Source: TMED109 sp002171375
GTDB taxonomy: Bacteria > Pseudomonadota > Alphaproteobacteria > TMED109
Reading direction: 5' to 3'
Assembly (NCBI GenBank): GCA_965657505.1
Contig: CBFHON010000005.1
Location: 104,543-168,542, forward strand
DNA: 64,000 bases
The notes beneath the pieces are model-generated. The model had not been told where the DNA came from and ran no database searches. It saw nothing but the letters and a program-made list of their open reading frames with translations. A program made the translations under genes and the position numbers. Positions 18,504 through 27,491 of the stretch are shown here, in pieces. Numbering within the stretch: the stretch's first letter is position 1; each line of letters opens with the position of its first letter.

Positions 18504-19983
18504 CCTTCCTGTAATCTTCTGCCAGGTCAGAAAACTTAGTTAATGATGCTTCAAAGTGAAGTTTAATATTACCAATAGGACCATGACGTTGTTTTGCTAC
18601 AATTACATCTGCCGTATTTTGAACCTTTTCTAGGGTTTCTTGCCATTCTAAATATCTATTATGGAATTTTTCATCTGTTTCTGTTCCACTTTTTCTAGGT
18701 TCTGCTCTTTCTTCATAATATGATTGTCTATAAACAAACATTACAACATCTGAATCTTGCTCTATAGTTCCAGATTCTCTTAAATCAGCCAGTTGAGGTC
18801 TTTTATCTTCTCTTTGTTCAACTGCTCTTGAGAGCTGACTTAAAGCTACAACTGGTACGTCTAGCTCCTTTGCAATTGCTTTTAGCCCTTGAGTAATTTC
18901 TGAAATTTCTTGTACCCTATTATTAGAATTATTTATAGCACTCATAAGTTGTAAATAGTCTAAAACAATTAATTTTAAACCATGAATTCTTTTTATTCTT
19001 CTCGCTCTAGTTCTTAATTGGGCGACAGTTAAAGCAGGAGTTTCATCGATAAATAGTTTTCTTTCTTGAATATTTTGACTTGCTCTAACTAAATTTATAA
19101 ATTCGTCATTATTAAGTTGTCCTCTTCTTATTTTTTCAGATGATATTTTTGCTTCTTCTGCCAATATCCTATTAGTTAATTGAACACTAGACATTTCAAG
19201 TGAACAAAAGAGAATAGCATCATTATTTTCACTTTTATATTTTTTAGAAGATTGAAATGCAATATTTGTAGCTAAAGCGGTTTTACCCATACTGGGCCTT
19301 CCGGCTATTATTATTAAATCGGATTTATGTAATCCTCCTAAAAGTTCATCTACGGCTTTTAAACCAGTAGAAATACCGGATAATTTTCCATCTCTATTAT
19401 GCGCTGCCTCAGCACTAGATATAGTTTCTGCAATTGCTTCTGAGAAAGAGGCAGGTCCTTTATTGATTTCACCTGTTTCCGCTAGCGTAAATAATTTACT
19501 TTCAGCCATTTCTATTTGGGAATTAGCATTTTCATCAATATTTGGGTTAGACGCTTGCATTGCAACTTCTTGAGCAAGTCTTATTAAATCTCTTCTCAAA
19601 GAAAGGTCATAAATCAATTGTGCATAATGATCTGAACTAGATGCAATATCTGAAGCTTCTTTAAGTTTAATTAAATGGTTACTTCCATCTATTTCTATAA
19701 GAGCGGGATCTTTTTCAAAGTATTGTCCTAGTGTAATACTATCTGCAATTTGACCACTATTTATTAATTTTTGTGCTGCTTCATATATTCTTCCATGCAC
19801 AGGTACAAAAAAATGCTCGCTTCTAAGTGGTAAGTCAAATGTTATTCTATTGTATACCTCATTATCGACCAAAATTGATCCTAATAATGCCTCTTCTGCC
19901 TCAATAGAGTGCGGCAAAGTATTACCAGTAATATCTAAGTCTTTATTATTTGAACTTTCAAAATTCTGTATATTATTAAGCAT
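18490..19983 (-). CDS. dnaB: Replicative DNA helicase DnaB
   Basis: Hexameric 5'-3' helicase at the replication fork. An N-terminal DnaG-interacting domain starts at LPHSIEAEEALLGSILVD. The RecA-like ATPase domain follows, with Walker A IIAGRPSMGKTAL near residue 227, the DnaB motif LFCSLEMS, Walker B LIVLDYLQLM and SQLSRAVEQREDKRPQLADL. The ATG at 19983 is chosen over a GTG five codons upstream because it begins the conserved-length protein (497 residues). No strong ribosome site distinguishes them. No intein interrupts the P-loop or other motifs. It belongs to the rpsF-rplI-dnaB-alr run. Confidence 0.97.
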   Translation of the reverse strand: MLNNIQNFESSNNKDLDITGNTLPHSIEAEEALLGSILVDNEVYNRITFDLPLRSEHFFVPVHGRIYEAAQKLINSGQIADSITLGQYFEKDPALIEIDGSNHLIKLKEASDIASSSDHYAQLIYDLSLRRDLIRLAQEVAMQASNPNIDENANSQIEMAESKLFTLAETGEINKGPASFSEAIAETISSAEAAHNRDGKLSGISTGLKAVDELLGGLHKSDLIIIAGRPSMGKTALATNIAFQSSKKYKSENNDAILFCSLEMSSVQLTNRILAEEAKISSEKIRRGQLNNDEFINLVRASQNIQERKLFIDETPALTVAQLRTRARRIKRIHGLKLIVLDYLQLMSAINNSNNRVQEISEITQGLKAIAKELDVPVVALSQLSRAVEQREDKRPQLADLRESGTIEQDSDVVMFVYRQSYYEERAEPRKSGTETDEKFHNRYLEWQETLEKVQNTADVIVAKQRHGPIGNIKLHFEASLTKFSDLAEDYRKDDGN

Positions 19984-20110
19984 AATTATTATTATCACAA
20001 AAATTTATTAATTGTTAAATGTGAATTACGTTAATTGCCTTAATAATGTTAATAAGTTTAACCAATAAAAAATATTGTAGTAATTATTAATATTTGCTTA
20101 ATTACTTTTA

Positions 20111-20698
20111 TTATTTATTATCTTCATTTAGATCTGATTGATTCTCTTCTTTGATTTCCTCAGGTTCTTCTTTGTTTAGATTATTAGATTCTTCAATATC
20201 ATCATTACTTTCAGAGAGATTTTCTATTTGATCTGATTTAATAGTTAATTCTTCCAGCGTTCTTCCTATATTTACCATAATATTTATTATATGCTCAGGA
20301 TGAATAACTATTCTAACTTCATGTTCCCCAACTGTTTTTATTACTGATTTGAGAACAATTTGCTTTTTTTCAATTTTATATCCTTCTTTATTTAATTCAT
20401 CAGCAATATCTCTAGTACTTACTGATCCATATAACTGTCCAGAGTCACTAGCTTGTTTAACAATATTGATGCTTACATCATCCATATTTTTTGCAATTTT
20501 TTCTGCCGCAACAAGTTTATCTTTATTTAGTTTTTCGTATTTCTCTTTTTCTTTTTCATATACTGATAGATTTTCCTTGTTTGCACGAAGGGCTTTATTT
20601 TGTGGAAGTAAATAGTTTCTAGCAAACCCATCTTTAACTTTCACTACATCTCCTAATTTTCCAACCTTTTCAATTCTTTCTAAAAGAATAACTTCCAT
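20111..20698 (-). CDS. rplI: Ribosomal protein bL9
   Basis: The first 50 residues (MEVILLERIEKVGKLGDVVKVKDGFARNYLLPQ, given here in outline) are the invariant L9 N-terminal rRNA-binding domain, followed by the long connecting helix and C-terminal domain to about residue 150. An additional 45-residue acidic tail rich in Glu, Asp and Asn (SNDDIEESNNLNKEEPEEIKE) extends beyond the usual L9 length. Such tails occur in alphaproteobacterial L9 but are poorly conserved. It sits 112 bases upstream of dnaB and 62 bases downstream of the DUF2232 gene. Confidence 0.97.
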   Translation of the reverse strand: MEVILLERIEKVGKLGDVVKVKDGFARNYLLPQNKALRANKENLSVYEKEKEKYEKLNKDKLVAAEKIAKNMDDVSINIVKQASDSGQLYGSVSTRDIADELNKEGYKIEKKQIVLKSVIKTVGEHEVRIVIHPEHIINIMVNIGRTLEELTIKSDQIENLSESNDDIEESNNLNKEEPEEIKEENQSDLNEDNK

Positions 20699-20760
20699 AT
20701 TTTTACTCCTAATAGTAATTTTTAAAAGACTTTATACTAATTAATTATCTAATCAATATT

Positions 20761-21636
20761 TCAGTTAACTTTTTTTATGTTCTTTAGTTTTCTTAAATCA
20801 TATAGAAAGTCTAAAAAACCTATAGCAGTAATTAAAGGTATGGATATTGGTATTAGAAAAACTAAAGAATAAAATGTATAAATTAAAAAACTATTTACTT
20901 TTTTTTCTTTTAAAATAACATGAATTGTGCATAGACCTTGTATTGTTACAGGTATAGCATAAATTAAAGCCAAAGATTTAAACCATATTCCACTTTCATT
21001 ATTTATAACTGATGCTGGAATTAAAAAGAACATAAATGACCATATTAACCAGTTTTGTAATTGTATATTTATTATCTTATCTGGAAAAGTAATAAAATTT
21101 TTAAAATACTTAGATATAATTATTCTAGAAATAATTAAGTTAAAAATTAATATTAATGTCCAAGAAATAATTAAAAATGATGGGGCTAAATCTAATATTG
21201 ATTGATCTATATTATTATTTAGATTTTGATTAAATAATTCTCTTAAATTATTTTTAATTTCTAAAATTTTATCTTTAAAGGCTAGATTAATTCCTAAAAA
21301 TAATATTGCATTTATTAATGTAAGTTTGGATATAAAATTTAGGTAGTTAAATTTATTTTTAGTTTTTTCAAAAAGTATTAATGTCACTGGTAATATAGTG
21401 CTAACGAAAAACATTATACCTACAGGGATTGATGTTATAGAAGATAAAATAGTAATACTAATTATGGAACTAAGTATAATCCCAGTTAATCCATAATAAA
21501 AAGTAATTATAAATATTGGTAAAGATGCAAAATATGAGAGTAAAATTAGATATACTCCTATAAATTTAAAACCTAATGCTAATATGCAAGATAAGATGGC
21601 TGCAATAAAAGAATTTAATATAGCCTTTAACGGCAT
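20761..21636 (-). CDS. DUF2232 polytopic membrane protein
   Basis: A 291-residue, very hydrophobic protein with about seven to eight predicted transmembrane segments, for example SFIAAILSCILALGFKFIG, ISITILSSITSIPVGIMFF and SLVFLIPISIPLITAIGFLDFLY. Position between rpsR and rplI is where alphaproteobacteria commonly carry a DUF2232 gene. No catalytic motif is visible and the function is unknown. The ribosomal neighbours reflect conserved order and are not evidence of a ribosomal role. Confidence in the family rests largely on context and topology. Confidence 0.75.
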   Translation of the reverse strand: MPLKAILNSFIAAILSCILALGFKFIGVYLILLSYFASLPIFIITFYYGLTGIILSSIISITILSSITSIPVGIMFFVSTILPVTLILFEKTKNKFNYLNFISKLTLINAILFLGINLAFKDKILEIKNNLRELFNQNLNNNIDQSILDLAPSFLIISWTLILIFNLIISRIIISKYFKNFITFPDKIINIQLQNWLIWSFMFFLIPASVINNESGIWFKSLALIYAIPVTIQGLCTIHVILKEKKVNSFLIYTFYSLVFLIPISIPLITAIGFLDFLYDLRKLKNIKKVN

Positions 21637-21660
21637 TAAATAATCCTATAAAATTATTAG

Positions 21661-21927
21661 TTACCTTTGAAGATATGGAATTAATGCGAGCACTCTAGCT
21701 CTTTTTATAGCTTGTGCTAACTTTCTTTGTTTTGGAGCAGATACAGCACTTATTCTAGCAGGAATAATTTTACCCCTTTCAGATACAAATTTACCTAGGG
21801 TTCTTGTATCTCTAAAATCAATAGTAATTGCATCAGGTCCACTAAAAGGACATGTTTTTTTTCTTCTAAAAAATGGCTTTGAGGCACCTGCATCATTTTC
21901 ATCAAATTTTTTATTATTTTTTTGCAA
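21661..21927 (-). CDS. rpsR: Ribosomal protein bS18
   Basis: An 88-residue small-subunit protein with the S18 core KFVSERGKIIPARISAVS followed by APKQRKLAQAIKRARVLALIPY. It binds 16S rRNA next to S6. The N-terminal FFRRKKTCPFSG with a single Cys fits the family. It lies 39 bases downstream of rpsF, the S6-S18 pair that often autoregulates through the leader RNA. Confidence 0.98.
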   Translation of the reverse strand: MQKNNKKFDENDAGASKPFFRRKKTCPFSGPDAITIDFRDTRTLGKFVSERGKIIPARISAVSAPKQRKLAQAIKRARVLALIPYLQR

Positions 21928-21966
21928 TATATTACTCCTGAATTGCTTCGGTATTAATGTGTTTAG

Positions 21967-22299
21967 TTAATTTTCTACATTTTTCTTTGCTAAAATAGAT
22001 GGCTCATTATTTATACCTTCTGTTTTTAAAGATAAATATCTAATTATATTTTCATCTATACGCATGTTTCTTTCTAATTCTTGAATTGCATCGCCATTGC
22101 CATCAATTTTAAGAACCATATAGTGACCTTTTTTATTTTTTTCTATCTTATAAGCTAGGTTTCTTAATCCCCATGATTCGGTATCTACCAAATTTGCATT
22201 ATTTTTTTCTAAAATTTTTTTAAAATTATCTATAGTATTCTCTAGTTCTTTATCACCTAATTCTTGACGAGCTATAAATATGCTTTCATAAAATGCCAT
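21967..22299 (-). CDS. rpsF: Ribosomal protein bS6
   Basis: A 110-residue S6 protein with the conserved MAFYESIFIARQEL start, the VDTESWGLRNLAYKIEKNKKG block and the MRIDENIIRYLSLK ending. It heterodimerises with S18 on 16S rRNA. It is the first gene of the minus-strand run rpsF-rpsR-DUF2232-rplI-dnaB-alr-cvpA-purF-SDR, so the operon promoter should lie in the 165-base divergent region shared with fabD. Confidence 0.98.
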   Translation of the reverse strand: MAFYESIFIARQELGDKELENTIDNFKKILEKNNANLVDTESWGLRNLAYKIEKNKKGHYMVLKIDGNGDAIQELERNMRIDENIIRYLSLKTEGINNEPSILAKKNVEN

Positions 22300-22347
22300 T
22301 TTTTATCTTTCTTATTCAAATTTAATATATATGGAGATTTTACGTAA

Positions 22348-22366
22348 CCTAAAATTGCTTTTTAGG
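22348..22366 (-). promoter_or_regulatory. Stem-loop in the rpsF leader
   Basis: Seven perfectly paired bases (cctaaaa and ttttagg) enclose a five-base loop, about 49 bases upstream of the rpsF ATG. In bacteria, rpsF leaders can carry an S6:S18-binding autoregulatory RNA. I do not see the conserved CCG of that motif here, so this hairpin is only a positional candidate. It could also terminate or attenuate transcription, but no run of U follows it on either strand. Pairing is directly visible; function is inferred. Confidence 0.35.
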
Positions 22367-22464
22367 CAAGCTTTCTTATTAATAAGTTATAAAAAAGTAT
22401 TAAGATGATAATAATTAGTTTACAAATCATTATATTAATTAATTTTATTTTAAAGGCTTTACTT

Positions 22465-23415
22465 ATGACAAACGCGTTTATTTTTCCCGGTCAAGGTTCT
22501 CAAAAAATTGGAATGGGAAAAGATTTATATGATTCTTTTCCTATAGCTAAAGAAGTATTTCAAGAAGTTGATGATGCTTTATCTCTTAATTTATCGAAAA
22601 TTATATTTTTTGGAGATGAGGAGGAGCTTAAATTAACAATTAATACACAACCAGCTTTGATGACTGTATCTTTTGCAATAGTTAAAGTAATAGAGGAAAT
22701 GATTGGAAAAAAATTATGTGAGATTGGAAATTTTACTGCTGGTCATTCTTTAGGTGAATATTCTGCATTAGTTAGCTCTAGATCATTAAAATTATATGAT
22801 GCTGCTAAAATATTGAGATTAAGAGGTAAATTTATGCAAGATGCTGTACCTTTAAATGTCGGAGCTATGGCAGCACTAATAGGAGTGGATATAGATATTA
22901 TTGAAAAGATTAGAGCTAAATTTGTAGAAAAAAATGAAATTATTGATATAGGAAATGATAATTCTCCAGGACAATTAGTGATTTCAGGGCATAATTCTGT
23001 TATTGATAAAGTAGTTTCTGCACATAAATCTTTAGGTATAAAGAGAGCTATAAAACTAACAGTTAGTGCTCCCTTTCATTGTAGCTTAATGAATAAAGCT
23101 GCAGAAGATATGGAAAAATTTATTTATGATTTAGAAGTATCAAGTCCTGAATTAATTTTAATTAATAACGTAGATGCTGTTACTCTTACTGAACCAATTA
23201 AAATTAAAGAAAGTTTAATTAAGCAAATCTCTAAAACTGTAAGATGGAGGGAAAGCATTCAAAAAATGAATGATCTAGGTGTGAATAATTTTATAGAACT
23301 AGGAGCTGGTAACGTTTTGTCAGGTTTAGTTAAAAGAATTAATAAAAAGGTTGAAACATTATCTATTCAAAATACTAATGATATTGAAAATTATATTAAT
23401 ACTCTTGAGAGATAG
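22465..23415 (+). CDS. fabD: Malonyl-CoA:ACP transacylase
   Basis: Moves malonyl from CoA to acyl carrier protein for type II fatty-acid synthesis. Motifs are FPGQGSQ at residues 6-12, the nucleophile in GHSLGEYSAL, and the C-terminal His in APFHCSLM. The frame is open further upstream to an ATG at 22405, but the ATG at 22465 is chosen. It directly precedes TNAFIFPGQGSQ, has AAAGG eight bases upstream, and gives the normal length of 316 residues. It begins the fabD-fabG-acpP-fabF cluster. Confidence 0.97.
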   Translation: MTNAFIFPGQGSQKIGMGKDLYDSFPIAKEVFQEVDDALSLNLSKIIFFGDEEELKLTINTQPALMTVSFAIVKVIEEMIGKKLCEIGNFTAGHSLGEYSALVSSRSLKLYDAAKILRLRGKFMQDAVPLNVGAMAALIGVDIDIIEKIRAKFVEKNEIIDIGNDNSPGQLVISGHNSVIDKVVSAHKSLGIKRAIKLTVSAPFHCSLMNKAAEDMEKFIYDLEVSSPELILINNVDAVTLTEPIKIKESLIKQISKTVRWRESIQKMNDLGVNNFIELGAGNVLSGLVKRINKKVETLSIQNTNDIENYINTLER

Positions 23416-23440
23416 ATGAATTTAATATATATAAAATTTT

Positions 23441-24178
23441 ATGTTCAGTTTAAAAAATAAAACAGCACTTGTAACGGGAGCTTCTGGAGGAATAGGTGAG
23501 GCAATAGCCTCAGCCTTAAATAAACAAGGTGCAAAAGTTTGTATTACTGGAACAAATGAATCTAAATTAAGCCAAATTAATAAAAATTCTTCTATGTCCT
23601 ATAGGCAGGTCACATGTAATTTAAATAAAAGAGAGGATCTTAAAAACTTAGTAGGTAATGTTGAAAAAGAAATTGGTAGTATTGATATATTAGTAAATAA
23701 CGCAGGTATTACTAGAGATCAACTTGCTATGAGGATGTCAGATGAAATTTGGGATGAAGTATTGGAAACTAATTTATATGCTTCTTTTTATTTATCTAAA
23801 TCAGTTATACGTAATATGATGAAGAATAAATTTGGTAGAATTATTCAAATAAGTTCTGTGGTAGGTTTTACTGGGAATCCTGGGCAAGTTAATTATGTTG
23901 CCTCTAAATCAGCACTAGTAGGCATGACTAAAGCACTGGCTTTAGAAGTAGCTAGTAGAAATATAACTGTTAATTGTATAGCACCAGGGTTTATTAAAAC
24001 TTCTATGACAGATTTATTAAATGAAGATCAAAAAAATAAATTATTAGAAAAAATACCATCTCAAAAATTTGGAGTACCTGAGGATATTGCAGCAGCAGCA
24101 GTTTATCTAGCTTCTGATGAGGCTTCTTATATAAATGGTACTACAATTCACTTGAACGGTGGTTTAGCTATGGTCTAA
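23441..24178 (+). CDS. fabG: 3-oxoacyl-ACP reductase
   Basis: NADPH-dependent reduction of 3-oxoacyl-ACP in fatty-acid elongation. At 245 residues it is a classical SDR, with TGASGGIGEAI for cofactor binding, the NNAG motif in ILVNNAGITRD, the active-site Ser in QISSVVGFTGNPGQ, and an intact YVASK. It contrasts with two other SDRs in this window whose motifs are altered. It follows fabD after 25 bases and precedes acpP. Confidence 0.97.
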   Translation: MFSLKNKTALVTGASGGIGEAIASALNKQGAKVCITGTNESKLSQINKNSSMSYRQVTCNLNKREDLKNLVGNVEKEIGSIDILVNNAGITRDQLAMRMSDEIWDEVLETNLYASFYLSKSVIRNMMKNKFGRIIQISSVVGFTGNPGQVNYVASKSALVGMTKALALEVASRNITVNCIAPGFIKTSMTDLLNEDQKNKLLEKIPSQKFGVPEDIAAAAVYLASDEASYINGTTIHLNGGLAMV

Positions 24179-24312
24179 TAATAATATATATATTTATTTT
24201 CTTTTATTTTTTTTAAATTGTATTATAAAAAAAATACTTGAATATATATAAAAAATTTGTGAGAAACATAAATAACTATAGTTTCATAAACTTTAAATGA
24301 GGAATAAAATAT

Positions 24313-24549
24313 ATGAGTGACATTTCTGAAAGAGTAATTGGCATTGTAATGGAACATCTTGGGGTTGAAAAAGATAAGATTACTGAAAATTCTAGTTTTA
24401 TAGATGACTTAGGCGCTGATAGCTTGGATACGGTTGAGCTTGTTATGGCATTTGAAGAAGAGTTTAGCATAGAGATTCCTGATGATGCTGCAGAAACAAT
24501 TACTACTGTTAAGGATGCTATAAGTTTTATAGAGAGTCAAAATTCTTAA
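24313..24549 (+). CDS. acpP: Acyl carrier protein
   Basis: A 78-residue acidic four-helix carrier. The 4'-phosphopantetheine attachment serine is Ser37 in DDLGADSLDTVEL. GAGG lies upstream of the ATG at about the right distance. The 134-base gap before it is the largest inside the fab cluster, so acpP may have its own promoter; I could not assign -35 and -10 boxes in the uniformly A+T-rich sequence. Confidence 0.98.
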   Translation: MSDISERVIGIVMEHLGVEKDKITENSSFIDDLGADSLDTVELVMAFEEEFSIEIPDDAAETITTVKDAISFIESQNS

Positions 24550-24576
24550 TTTTTTATTATTAGGAGATTTATTGAA

Positions 24577-25839
24577 ATGAGAAGGGTAGTTGTTACTGGT
24601 TTAGGACTAGTTACTCCTCTTGCAGGGTCAGTAAATAAATCTTGGGATAAACTAATCAATTCTGAGTCTGGCATAAACAGTATAGATGGTTTTGATGTAG
24701 ACGACTTGCCAGCAAAAATAGCTGGACAGGTTCCTAATATGGAACATGAAGATGGTTTTGATCCAAATAGATGTTTAGAGTTAAAAGAGCAAAGAAAAGT
24801 TGATAGATTTATTTTATTTGCTATTGATGCTGCAGATCAAGCAATAAAAGATAGTAAATGGGAAATAAACTCTGAAGAGGATTCATTTAGATCTGGAGTG
24901 CTTATAGGTTCAGGTATTGGCGGTCTATCTACTATTGAGCAGGCTACACTAGTTTTAAATGAAAAGGGACCAAGAAGACTAAGTCCTTTTTTTATCCCTT
25001 CATGCTTAATAAATTTAGCTTCTGGCCAAGTTTCAATAAAAAATAATTTTAAAGGCCCGAATTTATCTGTTGTATCAGCCTGTTCTACAGGAGCACATGC
25101 AATAGGTGATGCTGCTCGATTAATTAGAGCTAATGAAGCAGATATAATGGTTGCTGGTGGCTCGGAAGCAGCAATTACTCGTCTAGGAATTGGAGGATTC
25201 GCTGCGGCAAGGGCTCTTTCAACAGGCTATAATGATACTCCTGCTTCAGCTTCCCGTCCATGGGACGAAGGAAGAGATGGTTTTGTAATGGGTGAAGGAG
25301 CAGGATGTGTAGTTTTAGAAGATTATGAGCATGCAAAAGCCAGGGGAGCTAGGATTTATGCAGAAATACTTGGATATGGACTATCTGCTGATGCATACCA
25401 TATAACAGCTCCGGCTGAGAATGGTGATGGAGGATATAGAGCTATGCAAGCGGCAATTTTTAATGGTGGTATCGATATATCTGAAATAGACTATATTAAC
25501 GCTCATGGGACTTCTACACCTTTAGGAGATGAAATAGAATTAGGGGCTGTTAAAAGGTTATTTAGTGATAATATGTCAAGAATATCTGTAAGTTCTACAA
25601 AATCTTCTGTAGGACATATGCTTGGCGCTGCTGGTGCAGTTGAAGCAATATTTTCAGTATTAAGTGTATGTAATGATTTAATACCTCCTACTTTAAATTT
25701 AGAAAACCCATGCGAAAATGCAGAAGGTATAGATTTAGTTCCTTTAAAGGCAAAGGAGAAGAGAGTAAACATGGCACTTTCTAATTCTTTTGGTTTTGGT
25801 GGGACAAATGCATCTTTAATAGTAGGTAAGGTTAAATAA
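24577..25839 (+). CDS. fabF: 3-oxoacyl-ACP synthase II
   Basis: Condensing enzyme for elongation of acyl-ACP with malonyl-ACP. The Cys-His-His triad is visible: the nucleophilic Cys in VVSACSTGAHAIG, His in NAHGTSTPLGDEIE, and the second His in SSVGHMLGAAGAVEA. The glycine-rich NSFGFGGTNASL closes the protein. Length of 420 residues is normal. An AGGAG lies close upstream of the ATG, which is 27 bases after acpP. Confidence 0.98.
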   Translation: MRRVVVTGLGLVTPLAGSVNKSWDKLINSESGINSIDGFDVDDLPAKIAGQVPNMEHEDGFDPNRCLELKEQRKVDRFILFAIDAADQAIKDSKWEINSEEDSFRSGVLIGSGIGGLSTIEQATLVLNEKGPRRLSPFFIPSCLINLASGQVSIKNNFKGPNLSVVSACSTGAHAIGDAARLIRANEADIMVAGGSEAAITRLGIGGFAAARALSTGYNDTPASASRPWDEGRDGFVMGEGAGCVVLEDYEHAKARGARIYAEILGYGLSADAYHITAPAENGDGGYRAMQAAIFNGGIDISEIDYINAHGTSTPLGDEIELGAVKRLFSDNMSRISVSSTKSSVGHMLGAAGAVEAIFSVLSVCNDLIPPTLNLENPCENAEGIDLVPLKAKEKRVNMALSNSFGFGGTNASLIVGKVK

Positions 25840-25843
25840 ATTA

Positions 25844-26815
25844 ATTAATATTTTTAGAAAAATAAAATATAAAAGGCTTTTTATATTTATATTTATTTTG
25901 ATCAGTTTATTCTTTATTAAAAATATTTTTTCTTATTCTAAAACAACGACAAATTTAGAAAATGATATAATTTTAGAAATCCCTAAATTAAGCTCATTAT
26001 ATGAGATAGCAACAATATTAGAAAATAAAAATGTAATAAATAATAAGTATAGTTTTATAATTTACTCAATTTTTTCTGGATATTCAAAGCAATTAAAAGC
26101 AGGAGAATATATTTTTTCTAAAGATTCAACAAAAAAGAGTATTTTAAGTAAATTATATACAAATAAAGTTAAGTTATATAAAGTTTTGATTCCGGAGTGC
26201 TATTCAAATAAACAAATATATTTTAAACTTTCGAACTATTTTACTGATTTAAAAACTAAAAAAATATTTACTGAAGGCGATTTTTTTCCAAGCACATACT
26301 ATTTCTCTAAAGACACAAAAATTGAATCTCTTTTAGATATGATGAATAGGAAAGCTGAAAATAATTTCACTAAAATTTATAATAATTATAAAGAAAATGT
26401 ATCTAATATACTTAAAAATAAAAAAGAAGTTCTTATTTTAGCTTCAATCGTAGAAGCAGAAGCAAAATTTAAAGATGAAAAGAAAAAGATAGCAGCTGTA
26501 TTTTTAAATAGATTAAAAGTAGGAATGAAATTACAATCAGATCCAACCGTCATTTATGGAATTCATAAACAAGTTAATAAAAGAAATATTTTAAGTAAAA
26601 ATGATTTATTAATAAACCATAAATGGAATACTTATAAGATTTATGGTCTGCCTCCTACTCCAATTTGTAATGTAGGTATAGATGCTTTTTATGCTGTTTT
26701 AAACCCTGAAAAAAATGATTATATGTACTTTGTCTCTGATAAAAAGGGACGACATATTTTTTCAAAAACTTATAAAGAACATAGAGAAAATATAAAAAAT
26801 ATATACAAAAAATAA
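25844..26815 (+). CDS. mltG: MltG, endolytic murein transglycosylase
   Basis: Inner-membrane enzyme thought to set glycan strand length by cutting nascent peptidoglycan. The YceG domain shows IPKLSSLYEIATILENKNVI, the catalytic Glu in LASIVEAEAK, LQSDPTVIYGI and TYKIYGLPPTPICN. The first ATG/GTG/TTG is a TTG at 25898, which falls inside the membrane anchor. The open frame upstream supplies a basic stretch (FRKIKYKR) before the hydrophobic segment, so I place the start provisionally at an ATT at 25844. ATA codons after AAAAGG (25871-25876) are alternatives. It follows fabF directly. yicC, often next, is missing before gmk. Confidence 0.85.
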   Translation: MNIFRKIKYKRLFIFIFILISLFFIKNIFSYSKTTTNLENDIILEIPKLSSLYEIATILENKNVINNKYSFIIYSIFSGYSKQLKAGEYIFSKDSTKKSILSKLYTNKVKLYKVLIPECYSNKQIYFKLSNYFTDLKTKKIFTEGDFFPSTYYFSKDTKIESLLDMMNRKAENNFTKIYNNYKENVSNILKNKKEVLILASIVEAEAKFKDEKKKIAAVFLNRLKVGMKLQSDPTVIYGIHKQVNKRNILSKNDLLINHKWNTYKIYGLPPTPICNVGIDAFYAVLNPEKNDYMYFVSDKKGRHIFSKTYKEHRENIKNIYKK

Positions 26816-26855
26816 AATTGTTTAATTATAATTTTCTATTTATAATGGAATTTAT

Positions 26856-27491
26856 ATGAGTGAAATTAATAAAAATAAAGGGGTTATGTTAGTGCTATCT
26901 TCTCCATCAGGAGCTGGTAAGAGTTCTATATGTAAAGCTTTATTGAATTTAGATAAAAATTTATTTTTATCTATTTCTACTACTACTAGACAAAAAAGAC
27001 CTAATGAAATTTCTGGAAAAGACTATAATTTTGTTACAGAAGAAGAATTTAAAAAACAGTTAAAAAAAAATAATTTTATTGAACACGCTAAAGTATTTGG
27101 TAATTTTTATGGGACTGATAAATTTCTCGTTGATAATAAAATTAATGAGGGAAAAGACTTGTTGTTTGATATTGATTGGCAAGGAGCCCAACAACTTAGA
27201 GAAAAAATGAGAGAAGATATTGTTTCTGTTTTTATTTTACCTCCTTCTAAAAGTGAGCTTGAGCAAAGATTAAAAAATAGAGGACAAGATGATGATGAAG
27301 TAGTTAAAAAAAGAATGGACGGTGCATCCTCAGAAATCACTCATTGGGCTGAATACGATTATGTAATAATAAATAAAAATTTAGAAGAAAGTGTGAATAC
27401 TGTTTTAGGCATTTTAAAAGCAGAAAGAATGAAAAGGATAAGACAGATAGGATTAGGAGAATTTATTAGGTCTATAAATCTTGATAATTAG
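26856..27491 (+). CDS. gmk: Guanylate kinase
   Basis: Phosphorylates GMP to GDP. The P-loop SSPSGAGKSSICKALL is at about residues 15-30. The GMP-binding region includes STTTRQKRPNEISGKDYNFV and the DIDWQGAQQLR block. Length (211 residues) fits. The gene is 40 bases after mltG, probably in the same transcript. Its last 20 bases overlap the end of ksgA on the other strand. Confidence 0.98.
   Translation: MSEINKNKGVMLVLSSPSGAGKSSICKALLNLDKNLFLSISTTTRQKRPNEISGKDYNFVTEEEFKKQLKKNNFIEHAKVFGNFYGTDKFLVDNKINEGKDLLFDIDWQGAQQLREKMREDIVSVFILPPSKSELEQRLKNRGQDDDEVVKKRMDGASSEITHWAEYDYVIINKNLEESVNTVLGILKAERMKRIRQIGLGEFIRSINLDN

Noticed and set aside
20349..20615. 88-residue plus-strand frame opposite rplI (and similar frames opposite other genes)
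   Set aside because: It is the antisense shadow of a confident ribosomal protein gene, rich in Ser/Phe/Leu as expected from the complement of Lys/Glu/Asn codons.
22405..22464. Upstream ATG of fabD as the start
   Set aside because: The extra 20 residues are hydrophobic and not part of FabD; the ATG at 22465 has AAAGG at correct spacing and gives the family length.
24179..24312. Promoter for acpP
   Set aside because: TTGAAT, TTGTAT and TATAGT-like hexamers are present but none pair at 16-18 bases; such matches are expected by chance in this composition.
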